A stretch of 63,347 bases of DNA from Myxococcales bacterium (lineage in GTDB: Bacteria > Myxococcota_A > Polyangia > Nannocystales > Nannocystaceae): contig JAAZXR010000023.1 in NCBI GenBank assembly GCA_014240065.1, positions 1-63,347 on the forward strand. Direction: 5' to 3'. Under the pieces are notes generated by a model, which was not told the DNA's origin, did not search any database, and saw nothing but the letters and a program-made list of their open reading frames with translations. The position numbers and the translations under genes were made by a program. Positions within the stretch are counted from its first letter, which is position 1; every line of letters starts with the position of its first letter. This document shows positions 1 to 7,418 of this stretch, piece by piece.

Positions 1-692
1 CCGGGGAGGCACTCCGGTGTGTAGGGATCCGCGTACTGACATTGGGCCGCGTCGAGCTCCAGACAGTTGTCCATGCGGCAGTCCGAGACCGCAGACATAC
101 ACGCCAGTCGGACGAAGCGCTCGCCGCAGCCAACCTCATCGACGGCCAAGCCGCAAAGACCGTCGCCGCAGTCGCCAGTCTGCACGCATCCGGCGGGTGC
201 GCATCGTGGAACGTCCCCAGTGAACTCATCCCCCACGCACACCTGGCCAGGATCGCAGTCCCCGTCGGACTCGCAGCTATAGACGCACTCGCATCCCATG
301 AGAACGCTCGGCGTGTCCACACATCGTCCGAGCGGAGCCGCCGTGCACTCGTCGTGGGTGGAGCAGGCGTTGCTGGAAGACGATTCGCACGGCTCAGGAG
401 TCGCGGTGATCACCGTATCGATCGCCGCTGCACGATGGATAAACCCGTCTGCGCATCGTACATAGCCCGTGGTCTCACCGGTGACAGGATGCATCATCGG
501 TTCCGGGTCGTCGCATTGAGCGCTCCCGTCGCCGCCGCTGCCGTCGCCGGTCTCGCCAGAGGATGCGCCTTCGTCATTTCCGTGCCCGCTTGAGGCGGTG
601 CCTTCCTCGCTGCCTTCGTCCACGGACCGTTCGGTGCATCCGGCGATCACCAATGCGAGCGCGGTCCCAGCCACCAGGTGACGAATTCCCAT
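1..692 (-). CDS. Cys-rich secreted lipoprotein, truncated by window edge
   Basis: The frame reads from an ATG at 692 down to base 1 without a stop, so about 230 residues are visible and the C-terminus lies outside the window. The N-terminus is a lipoprotein signal peptide with lipobox VIAGC (Cys19). A Ser/Gly/Asp/Glu-rich linker follows (about residues 20-50), then a domain with more than 20 cysteines, including motifs such as CESDGDCDPGQVC and TGDCGDGLCG. This layout is common for surface lipoproteins of Nannocystis-type myxobacteria, and anchoring in a membrane facing the periplasm or outside follows from the lipobox. No enzymatic motif is visible and the function is unknown. A TATGAT hexamer ends 5 bases before the ATG. 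The call as a real gene is firm because signal peptide, linker and cysteine spacing are all coherent in this frame. Confidence 0.82.
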   Translation of the reverse strand, partial: MGIRHLVAGTALALVIAGCTERSVDEGSEEGTASSGHGNDEGASSGETGDGSGGDGSAQCDDPEPMMHPVTGETTGYVRCADGFIHRAAAIDTVITATPEPCESSSSNACSTHDECTAAPLGRCVDTPSVLMGCECVYSCESDGDCDPGQVCVGDEFTGDVPRCAPAGCVQTGDCGDGLCGLAVDEVGCGERFVRLACMSAVSDCRMDNCLELDAAQCQYADPYTPECLP

Positions 693-697
693 GGCAG

Positions 698-703
698 ATC
701 ATA
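698..703 (-). promoter_or_regulatory. -10 element of the lipoprotein gene
   Basis: On the minus strand TATGAT sits 5 bases before the ATG at 692. No good -35 hexamer is seen 16-18 bases further upstream. If used, transcription would begin at or next to the start codon, giving a leaderless mRNA. Confidence 0.4.
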
Positions 704-848
704 GCAGGGAGTGCCGCGAGAACTCGCCGGGCCACGGTTCGGTCGATCTTGTTCGCACCGCGCCGAATGATGCGGGTCGCGGCGCACGCGTTCCGCCGCG
801 GCCAAGCCGGGTTCAAGCGCGCACCCGGCTCATGCTGGCTCCGTCACA

Positions 849-886
849 CAAAAAAACCGCCCCACATCGGCGATGGGGGCGGGTTT
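849..886 (-). terminator. Rho-independent terminator of tRNA-Asn
   Basis: Read on the minus strand, a 7-bp stem (CCGCCCC at 857-863 against GGGGCGG at 876-882) is followed by a run of U residues from the A tract at 849-856. It begins directly after the encoded CCA of the tRNA. Confidence 0.8.
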
Positions 887-961
887 GGCTCCGGCAACAG
901 GACTCGAACCTGTGACAAGTCGGTTAACAGCCGACTGCTCTACCAACTGAGCTATGCCGGA
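886..961 (-). tRNA. tRNA-Asn (anticodon GTT)
   Basis: The minus strand folds into a complete cloverleaf. The acceptor stem TCCGGCA pairs with TGCCGGA, the anticodon stem GTCGG/CCGAC encloses loop CTGTTAA with anticodon GTT, and the T arm contains TTCGAGT. The discriminator base is G, as expected for Asn, and the 3' CCA is encoded (886-888). Mature tRNA without CCA is 889-961. It has its own promoter and terminator, so it is a single-gene unit between the lipoprotein gene and argH. Confidence 0.97.
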
Positions 962-974
962 AGGAGTGCAGGCG

Positions 975-1004
975 GGTGTAGCGGATGGGCCGGGCCTGCG
1001 TCAA
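975..1004 (-). promoter_or_regulatory. Promoter of tRNA-Asn
   Basis: On the minus strand TTGACG (999-1004) and TACACC (975-980) are separated by 18 bases. The tRNA 5' end lies 14 bases downstream of the -10. Spacing and position fit a housekeeping sigma-70 type promoter. Confidence 0.55.
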
Positions 1005-1179
1005 GCAATTCGAGGGAGGGCTCTCGTTGTTTTGTGGGGTGCGGTGGGCCGGCGCGCAAGGGAAAACTTCGCGCGTGGCCCCGAAGCGGGGTCCACGGGG
1101 CGCGAACCCCGAATTGGCTGAATATCGGCCAACTGAACGGATCAGCCGGCTGCTGTGAAGGAGACAGATCGGCGGAGGC

Positions 1180-2493
1180 CTACGAGCCGACGAACGGGGC
1201 AGCCCGACGGGTGGCGCTCGCCGCCGGGTCGAGAAGCTCGAGCAAGCTGGCGGGGAGGTCCGCCGCCGACAGGTCCTCCGCGGTGAGATCGCAGAGGCGC
1301 AGCCCCTTGGCGCGCTGCCCGGCGACCAGCGCGCCGACAGCCCCGTACGCGTCACGGAAGGACACGCCGCCCATGACCAGCGCTTCCGTGAGGTCGGTGG
1401 CGACCGCGTCGCCCTGGCGCAGCGCGTCGAGGCATTTGTCGGGGACGAGATCGATATTGCGCAGCCCGAGAGCGATCATCTTCAGGCAGTCCACGGTGCC
1501 GTCCACAGAGGAAAACAGCACCTGCTTGTCTTGCTGGAAGTCACGGTGGTAGCCCGAACCCAACCCTTGAAAGGTCTGCATGAGGGCCGTGAGCTCCCCT
1601 TGGCGCAGCGCCGACTGGGCGCGCACGAGCTCGAACAGGTCGGGGTTGCGCTTGTGCGGCATCATGGACGAGCCGCAGGCGACGGCCCCGCCGAGCGTCA
1701 CCAAGCCGTCGGAGGCGAGCTCCACCACGTCCACGCAAAACCGGTTGAGGTGCAGACCGATGCGGGCGCAGGTGAAAGCCAAGGTGAGGGCGTGGTCGCG
1801 CTGGCCGATGGCGTCGATGGGGTTCTTGGGCGGCCCGTCGAAGCCAAGCGCCTCGGCAGTCACGTCTCTTCGTAACGGAAGGGTCGATCCGCCGATGGCG
1901 CCGGCTCCGAGCGGAGACTCCGCGAGCTCGGCGGTCACGGTCGACAGCAGCGACGTGTCGCGGGAGAGCGGACTCAAGAGCGCCGCGTCGATCCATAAGC
2001 GTCCGAGCACCGGGATGGCCACTTGCCGGTGGGTGTAGGCGGGCATCGCAGCCTCGCCGTAGCGACCGATGAAATCGTGACACGCCTCGTGAACGGCGTC
2101 GATGCCGGCGGCGACCCGGGCCGTCGCGCTGCGGGACCAGAGCTTCAGGTCGGTCGCGACCTGGTCATTGCGGCTGCGCCCGGAGTGAAGTTTTTTCGAG
2201 AGCGCCCCCACCTCGCTGGCCAACAGCGCCTCGACCGACATGTGCACGTCTTCTTCGAGGGGCAACTCCACCGCGCCTGCCTTGACGTCCTCGCGAACTT
2301 TTTCGAGCCCCGCGGTGAGCGTCGCGCCCTCCTCGGCCGTGAGCAGGTTCGCGGCGACCAGCCCTTGGACGTGGGCGATGCTCCCGGCGACGTCCACGTC
2401 GAGGAGGCGCTGGTCCACGGGAAGCGAGGTCTGCCAGCGTAAAAAGTCAGGGTCGAGGTCTCCGCCGGTGGCGGCTGTGCGTGCGATGCTCAT
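1180..2493 (-). CDS. argH: Argininosuccinate lyase
   Basis: Catalyses the last step of arginine synthesis, splitting argininosuccinate into arginine and fumarate in the cytoplasm; it belongs to the fumarase/aspartase superfamily. The 437-residue protein has SGRSRNDQVATD (about 104-115), the YTH motif at 153-155 that carries the catalytic histidine region, SPLGAGAIGG near 193-202, and the superfamily signature GSSMMPHKRNPD at 274-285, in which HKR replaces the usual QKK. The length is slightly short for the family (about 460). The ATG is preceded by AAGGAA. It is the last gene of the argC-argJ/B-argF-argR-argH unit, 94 bases after argR. argG, which usually accompanies argH, is not in the window. 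Confidence 0.96.
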   Translation of the reverse strand: MSIARTAATGGDLDPDFLRWQTSLPVDQRLLDVDVAGSIAHVQGLVAANLLTAEEGATLTAGLEKVREDVKAGAVELPLEEDVHMSVEALLASEVGALSKKLHSGRSRNDQVATDLKLWSRSATARVAAGIDAVHEACHDFIGRYGEAAMPAYTHRQVAIPVLGRLWIDAALLSPLSRDTSLLSTVTAELAESPLGAGAIGGSTLPLRRDVTAEALGFDGPPKNPIDAIGQRDHALTLAFTCARIGLHLNRFCVDVVELASDGLVTLGGAVACGSSMMPHKRNPDLFELVRAQSALRQGELTALMQTFQGLGSGYHRDFQQDKQVLFSSVDGTVDCLKMIALGLRNIDLVPDKCLDALRQGDAVATDLTEALVMGGVSFRDAYGAVGALVAGQRAKGLRLCDLTAEDLSAADLPASLLELLDPAASATRRAAPFVGS

Positions 2494-2587
2494 GGGGTGT
2501 TCCTTGGGGTCGCGCGGTCGCGCGGCGCGGGGGGCAAAGGGCGTCTTGGTGGGGGTGGATGTCCGACGTGGGGGGCCGACGCCGGGC

Positions 2588-3028
2588 CTAGTCGGGCATC
2601 TCTGACAGCTCGCGCAGCCGAGCCGCGAGGCGGGGCAGCAGGGCGATGCGGGTGGGGACTACGAGCACTGTGTCGTCGCCGGCGAGGGTGCCCAAGATGT
2701 CGGGGTCGCGCAGGTTGTCGAGCTCGATGCCCACGGCTGGCGCTCGCCCGACGCGGGTGCGGACCACGAGCAGGTGTTCGTTGGTCTCCACCGACAAGAT
2801 CATCTGGGAGGGGAACGCCGCTTGGCTGCCGGACTCCAGGGTGTAGACGAGCTCGCCTTGGGCGTCGAGCCGTCGCTCTGCCCCGAGCAGCTTGAGATCG
2901 CGAGAGATCGTGCTCTGCGTGGTGTGGTGGCCTTGATCGCGCAGCAACTCGAGCAGCTCGGCTTGCGAGCCGCCGCGCCCCATCAAGAGCAGCTTGCGCA
3001 AGCTCTTGCGACGATCCTTGGCCGACAT
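2588..3028 (-). CDS. argR: Arginine repressor ArgR
   Basis: A 146-residue transcriptional regulator of arginine metabolism that acts as a hexamer with L-arginine as co-repressor. The N-terminal winged helix-turn-helix includes the recognition segment STISRDLKLLG (39-49). The C-terminal oligomerisation and arginine-binding domain includes GTLAGDDT (113-120), in which the two Asp residues are the conserved arginine contacts. Length matches the family. It lies inside the arginine operon between argF (45 bases upstream) and argH, which suggests it represses its own operon. I could not find a convincing ARG-box palindrome upstream of argC, so the operator is unresolved. Confidence 0.95.
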   Translation of the reverse strand: MSAKDRRKSLRKLLLMGRGGSQAELLELLRDQGHHTTQSTISRDLKLLGAERRLDAQGELVYTLESGSQAAFPSQMILSVETNEHLLVVRTRVGRAPAVGIELDNLRDPDILGTLAGDDTVLVVPTRIALLPRLAARLRELSEMPD

Positions 3029-3073
3029 TTGGCCAGTGTGGCGTACTTCGTCGGGCGCGTCTAGAGCACGCGA

Positions 3074-4036
3074 TCAGCCGAAGATTTTCCGCGCCAGCAG
3101 GGTCTGCACGGTCCAAAGCCGGTTCTCGGCCTGCTCCAAGATGATGCTCTGGGGTCCGCGCAAGACCTCGGCGGTCATCTCCTCGCCAGGCACGGCGGGG
3201 AGGCAGTGCATGAACACCGCGCCGGGCTTGCCGAGCGCCATGCGGGCCGCGTCCACTTGGAACGGACCGAACAGCGCGCGCACAGCGTCGCGATCCATCG
3301 CCCCCTCTTGACCCATGGACACCCACGTGTCCGTGGAGATCATGTCGGCGTCGGCCGCCGCTGCGTTGGCGTCGTGATCCACACGTACACCGTCGGCGCC
3401 CGCCGGGTGCAGGTCGCGGGCCGCCTTCACGAGCGCGGGGTCGGGGGCGCGCCCCTCGGGACACGCCGCGTGAATGATCACGCCGAGGCTCGCCGCCACG
3501 AGCATCATGGAGTGGATAATATTGTTGCCGTCGCCGAGGTAGGCCCACTTGCGTGAGGTGCCGAAGTACTCCGCCGCCGAGCCGCTGTTGGCGAGCCCTT
3601 GCTTCTTCGCGCTCTCGAACACCGTGTACGCGTCGCACAGGGACTGCAGGGGGTGCAGCTTGTCGGAGAGCAGGTTCACCACGGGCTTGCTCCCAAACTT
3701 GGCGAGCGCCTCGAGGTCTTCGTGCCCGTGCACGCGGGCGCCGATGCCATCCACCATGCTCGTCAGCACCGCCGCCCACTCCTCCATGTCTTCGCCCTTG
3801 CCGAGCTTGGTGTTGTGCGCGCCGATCTCGAGGATCTCGCCGCCGAGGCGGCGCGTGGCCACAGTGAAGCTGGTGCGGGTACGCAGGCTCGGCTTGCTCA
3901 TCACCATCGCGACGGTCTTGCCGGCGAGGGGCGCGCCCAAATCGAAGCCCTCGTGCTTGAGGCGCCAGGTGGTGTCGAGGAGGTCGAGCTGATCGGCTCG
4001 GTTCAAGTCGCGGTCGTCGAGAAAGTGCATCGTCAT
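3074..4036 (-). CDS. argF: Ornithine carbamoyltransferase
   Basis: Transfers the carbamoyl group of carbamoyl phosphate to ornithine to give citrulline (cytoplasm, arginine synthesis). In its 320 residues the carbamoyl-phosphate loop SKPSLRTRTSF (47-57), HPLQ (128-131), GDGNN (168-172), the ornithine-binding DTWVSMGQE (236-244) and HCLP (277-280) are all present. The SMGQE segment supports ornithine over acetylornithine as substrate. The ATG at 4036 is followed two codons later by another ATG; either could be used. It lies 32 bases after the argJ/B stop in the same operon. Confidence 0.95.
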   Translation of the reverse strand: MTMHFLDDRDLNRADQLDLLDTTWRLKHEGFDLGAPLAGKTVAMVMSKPSLRTRTSFTVATRRLGGEILEIGAHNTKLGKGEDMEEWAAVLTSMVDGIGARVHGHEDLEALAKFGSKPVVNLLSDKLHPLQSLCDAYTVFESAKKQGLANSGSAAEYFGTSRKWAYLGDGNNIIHSMMLVAASLGVIIHAACPEGRAPDPALVKAARDLHPAGADGVRVDHDANAAAADADMISTDTWVSMGQEGAMDRDAVRALFGPFQVDAARMALGKPGAVFMHCLPAVPGEEMTAEVLRGPQSIILEQAENRLWTVQTLLARKIFG

Positions 4037-4068
4037 GGGCTCCCACGCGGAGTGGATTTCGCGCCACC

Positions 4069-6018
4069 TTACCCGACCTTGCCCGCGAATGGTGGCGCGA
4101 GTTGCCGGGTGATCAACGTGCCCACGCCGGCGTCGGTGAACAGCTCTGCCACCAGCGCGTGCGGGAGCCGCCCGTCGATCAAATGGAGGTTGGACAGCTT
4201 TTGCGTGGTCGCGTGCCCGGCCAGCGCCAAAAGATCCCCGTCGTGGGCGTCGAAGCGGTTCGCCTTGAGCCCCACCTCGGCCTGCTCCAAAGAGAGCAGG
4301 CTCACGAGGCCGGCGCTGTCGATCAGCCCTTGGTCGTCGGCGAGCACGAGCAGCTTTTCAACGCCGAGTTTGACGCAGCGCGCCACCAGCTCGCCGGGGT
4401 TCGGGGCCATGGGGACGATCGCGAGTCCGCCCCGGTCGAGCCACCCGCCGACCACGGGCAGCACCGGATCGAAGATGCGAGCCCTGGCGGCGGTGTCGGA
4501 GAGGGCGACCCCGACGTTTTGTGCGTCGCTCGCCGTGGGGACCACCACCATGGGTCGAAGCCCCGCGTCGCAGACGAGCTCAAGGTCACGCACCACGGCG
4601 TCGAACAGGTTCGGCGTGTGCAGCACCGCGCCCTTGAGCGACACGGCCACGCGCAGCCCCGAGAATCGCCGGACGTAGGCGAGCCCGTCCACCAGCAGCT
4701 CGTGCTTGAGCTTGGGGGTGTAGGCGCCCAGCGTGATTTTGCGGCCGACGGCGCCCGACGTGGTCACCTCGAGCTGGGAGGACTCGTCGGCGTTGATGCG
4801 CACGTAGTCGTAGGTGAGGTCGCAGCCGTAGGCGGCGGCGCGGCCAGGCCCGCCGCCGATGCACACAGTCCAGCGCACCTGCGGCGCGTGCAGCCGTCGC
4901 AAGAGCTCCCCGCGGGACACGGCCGTGGGCGCGCCGCGCTCGTACACAGTGACGCCTTCGGCCTCGATACGCAGGGCCTGCGCGTCGAGGGGCGCAGGCC
5001 AGTCCGCGTCCTCGCGGTCACCGGCGTACTCGAGGCACGCTTGCCCCACCGCGGCCGCCAGGCGCCCCCACGCAGGATCGCCCGCGAACACGCTCGACTT
5101 GAACAGGCTGCTGCGACATACGGTGCGGGCGACGGCGCGCGCGGTGGCGTCATCCGTGGCCCCTTGGACCTCCACCTCGAGCAGGCGGGTGGCGCCCTCT
5201 CCGTCGGCGGCGACGGCCTTGGCGAGCGTCGTCAGCACCTCGGCCACGGCGGCAGCGAAGGCGCTCCACGCCTCGGGCGTCTCCACGCAGCAGCCGCTCG
5301 CGCCGGAGGCGAGCGCGAGCAAGGCGTCGTTGGTGGACGTGTCACCGTCCACGCAGATCGCGTTGAACGAGGCGTCGCACGCCTCGCCGAGCAGCCGTTG
5401 CAGCGCGCTCGGAGCCACGACCGCGTCGGTGCAAACAACGCCGAGGGTGGTCGCCATATTCGGATGGATCATCCCGGAGCCCTTGGCCACGCCGAACACG
5501 CGCACGGTCTGGGTCACGCCGTCGGCGTCCACGAGGCGCAGCGTGGCGTCGGCGGTCTTGGGGCCGGTGTCCGTGGTCAAGATGGCCTCCGAGAACGAGC
5601 GCGCGTCCTCGGAGAGGGCGTCGGCGAGCGCGGGCGCGGCCTCGGTGATCTTGGAGACCGCCAAGGGCACCCCGATGACGCCGGTGGAGCAGGTGAACAC
5701 CTCGTCCGCGGAGACGTCGAGGGCGGCGGCGACGGCGGCGGCCACGGAGAGGTCGTCGCGGGCGCCTTGGGGCCCGGTCAAGGCGTTGGCGTTGCCGCTG
5801 TTGATCACCACGGCGCGCGCGACGCCGCGGGGGAGCTTGGCGCGGGCGTGATCGATGCAGGCCGCGCGCACGGGGTTTTGGGTGAAGCAACCCGCGACGC
5901 TGGCGGGGCGATCGCAGGCGAGCAGCGCCAGGTCGAGGCGGGTCTTCTTGAGGCCCGCGTGCACGCCGGCGAAGGAGAATCCTTGAGGGATCGAGAGGGG
6001 GGGTGGTGCGTGGGTCAT
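4069..6018 (-). CDS. argJ: ArgJ fused to a degenerate ArgB-like domain
   Basis: Residues 1-412 are ornithine acetyltransferase (ArgJ), which moves the acetyl group from N-acetylornithine to glutamate. It has the self-processing motif KGSGMIHPNMAT with nucleophile Thr190, DGDTSTND (224-231), DGEGAT (272-277) and the family C-terminus near CDLTYDYVRINADE. Residues about 433-640 follow the acetylglutamate kinase fold: the C-terminal HLIDGRLPHALVAELFTD (612-629) is nearly perfect. However, the N-terminal KYGG phosphate loop reads VSLKG, and HGGGP is replaced by VPTASD. The kinase half therefore probably lacks activity, and a separate ArgB would be needed elsewhere. ArgJ is normally about 400 residues, so 649 residues is a true fusion in one uninterrupted frame. 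It starts 9 bases after the argC stop. The ArgJ call is firm; the role of the second domain is unknown. Confidence 0.9.
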   Translation of the reverse strand: MTHAPPPLSIPQGFSFAGVHAGLKKTRLDLALLACDRPASVAGCFTQNPVRAACIDHARAKLPRGVARAVVINSGNANALTGPQGARDDLSVAAAVAAALDVSADEVFTCSTGVIGVPLAVSKITEAAPALADALSEDARSFSEAILTTDTGPKTADATLRLVDADGVTQTVRVFGVAKGSGMIHPNMATTLGVVCTDAVVAPSALQRLLGEACDASFNAICVDGDTSTNDALLALASGASGCCVETPEAWSAFAAAVAEVLTTLAKAVAADGEGATRLLEVEVQGATDDATARAVARTVCRSSLFKSSVFAGDPAWGRLAAAVGQACLEYAGDREDADWPAPLDAQALRIEAEGVTVYERGAPTAVSRGELLRRLHAPQVRWTVCIGGGPGRAAAYGCDLTYDYVRINADESSQLEVTTSGAVGRKITLGAYTPKLKHELLVDGLAYVRRFSGLRVAVSLKGAVLHTPNLFDAVVRDLELVCDAGLRPMVVVPTASDAQNVGVALSDTAARARIFDPVLPVVGGWLDRGGLAIVPMAPNPGELVARCVKLGVEKLLVLADDQGLIDSAGLVSLLSLEQAEVGLKANRFDAHDGDLLALAGHATTQKLSNLHLIDGRLPHALVAELFTDAGVGTLITRQLAPPFAGKVG

Positions 6019-6027
6019 GGTGGGGCT

Positions 6028-6999
6028 CTAGGGGGTGCGCGCGTGGGCGTGGGCAAAGAGAGGGGTCGAGAGCACCTCGGCGTCGCGGGGCGCCGCGAGT
6101 CCGAGCGAAGGCTCCAAGCCAAACCAGTCGTTGAGCGCCACGAGGGCTTGGCTGGCGGCGCCCCGCATGAGGTTGTCGATGGTGGCGAACACCGGCACGT
6201 GTCCGCCGTGGGCCACCGGCCCCACCGCCAAAAATGCGTCGTGACTGCCCACGGCGCTCTTGAGTCCGAGCCGTCCGTCGGGCGCGTCGAGCACGTGCAC
6301 GTAGGGGTGCGACGCGTGGTGCTCCACGAGGCACGCGCGCAGGTCGGCGGGCGTGACCCCGGAGCGCGGCGCGACGAAGGCGGTGATCGTCAGCCCGCGC
6401 GCCACGGGCAAGAGCTGGGTGACGAGGCTGACCGGGGCGCCGAGGTGATGCTCGATCTCCGGTCGGTGCCGGTGATGGCCGACGTTGTAGGGGAGCACGT
6501 TGGATTCCAAATGGCAAAAGTGAAGGTCGTCACGCAGGCCTTTGCCGGCGCCGCTGGCCCCGCTCGCACCGACCACGCACGCGCCGCTGGGGTCGACGAG
6601 CGACCCGCAAACCAAAGGGGCGAGCGCGAGCAAGGTGGCGGTGGGATAGCAGCCGGGGTTCGCCACGAGCCGCGCGCCTTCGGGAGTCGGACCGCACAGC
6701 TCTCGCAGGGCGTAGTGGACGTCGTCTTCGCGGCGGTGCGAATCGGAGAGATCGAGCACTCGCCGGCACCCGGTTTGCATCAGGATCGAGGTCCACTCGA
6801 GCGCCGGCGTCGCGGGGACGGCGAGCGCCACCGCGTCCACGCCTGCGAGCGCGGCGAGGGTCGATGGATCCCCCGGGATCGCGCGGCCCGACGGGGGCAC
6901 GCGCAGCTCAAATTTCGGGTGTTCGGCGAGCAAGGTGGCGAGCACCTGGCCTGCATATCCACTGCATCCGATGAGGGCGATGGTGTTGACGTGGGACAC
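6028..6999 (-). CDS. argC: N-acetyl-gamma-glutamyl-phosphate reductase
   Basis: Reduces N-acetylglutamyl phosphate to the semialdehyde with NADPH, the third step of arginine synthesis. The 323-residue protein begins with the nucleotide-binding motif GCSGYAG (11-17) and has the catalytic cysteine in VANPGCYPTA (Cys117), with the conserved GHHRHRPEIEHHL stretch near 174-186. It is the first gene of the arginine operon. The start is a GTG at 6999, chosen because the family begins a few residues before the glycine-rich loop. No Shine-Dalgarno precedes it, but a promoter ends 7 bases upstream, so the transcript may be leaderless. Confidence 0.94.
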   Translation of the reverse strand: MSHVNTIALIGCSGYAGQVLATLLAEHPKFELRVPPSGRAIPGDPSTLAALAGVDAVALAVPATPALEWTSILMQTGCRRVLDLSDSHRREDDVHYALRELCGPTPEGARLVANPGCYPTATLLALAPLVCGSLVDPSGACVVGASGASGAGKGLRDDLHFCHLESNVLPYNVGHHRHRPEIEHHLGAPVSLVTQLLPVARGLTITAFVAPRSGVTPADLRACLVEHHASHPYVHVLDAPDGRLGLKSAVGSHDAFLAVGPVAHGGHVPVFATIDNLMRGAASQALVALNDWFGLEPSLGLAAPRDAEVLSTPLFAHAHARTP

Positions 7000-7418
7000 G
7001 AGTTATTCTCTATTACCCGCGACTAAAGGCTGTCAATCGCTTGCGTCGTTCCTTCGCCCTTATGTGGCATCTTCGGGTTTTAGCCTCATGTCAATGCATT
7101 TATTGGATGCTCATGGTCCTGCGGTATGGGGCCGGCGACGGGGTGCCGGCGGGGCTGCTCTGCGCTCGGACCCATGGACAAAATCACGGTCGATGGCGGG
7201 GGCACGGGTGCGGCCGACGGCAGTCTGGTTTGCGTGGACGTCGCCACCAATCGCTCGAAAACAGCGTTATTTAGCGAGTTGTGCCGGTGACGCACACGCC
7301 GGGGAGGCTGTCTCGTATTGAGTCGCCCGGCGGCGCAACCGGCGACGCAACCGGGGGCGCCCGGGCAAGCCCGCGTCGGGCCTATCCTAGCCCGCACGGA
7401 TCCTAGTACATTCCGGGA
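7000..7418. other. Intergenic region between argC and the giant gene
   Basis: About 420 bases between divergent genes. Apart from the argC promoter I see no gene here; a short AT-richer patch around 7085-7115 might hold regulatory sites for either side. Translations across it lack coding character. The giant gene probably starts transcription here too, since TATCCT and TAGTAC hexamers occur at 7383 and 7404, but neither has a good -35. Confidence 0.4.
7007..7036 (-). promoter_or_regulatory. Promoter of the arginine operon
   Basis: On the minus strand a perfect TTGACA (7031-7036) is followed after 18 bases by TAGAGA (7007-7012), or after 15 bases by TAATAG (7010-7015). The argC GTG begins 7 bases beyond TAGAGA, so transcription would start at or within a few bases of the start codon. 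Confidence 0.5.

Noticed and set aside
1089-1132. Inverted repeats after argH as a terminator
   Set aside because: Short stems (5 bp) with wide loops and no T run on the minus strand. They are not convincing as a terminator.
7085-7120. ARG-box-like palindrome around TGCATTTATTGGATGC
   Set aside because: Only one half-site resembles the ArgR consensus and the spacing of the second half is wrong. It also lies upstream of the proposed -35 rather than over the promoter.
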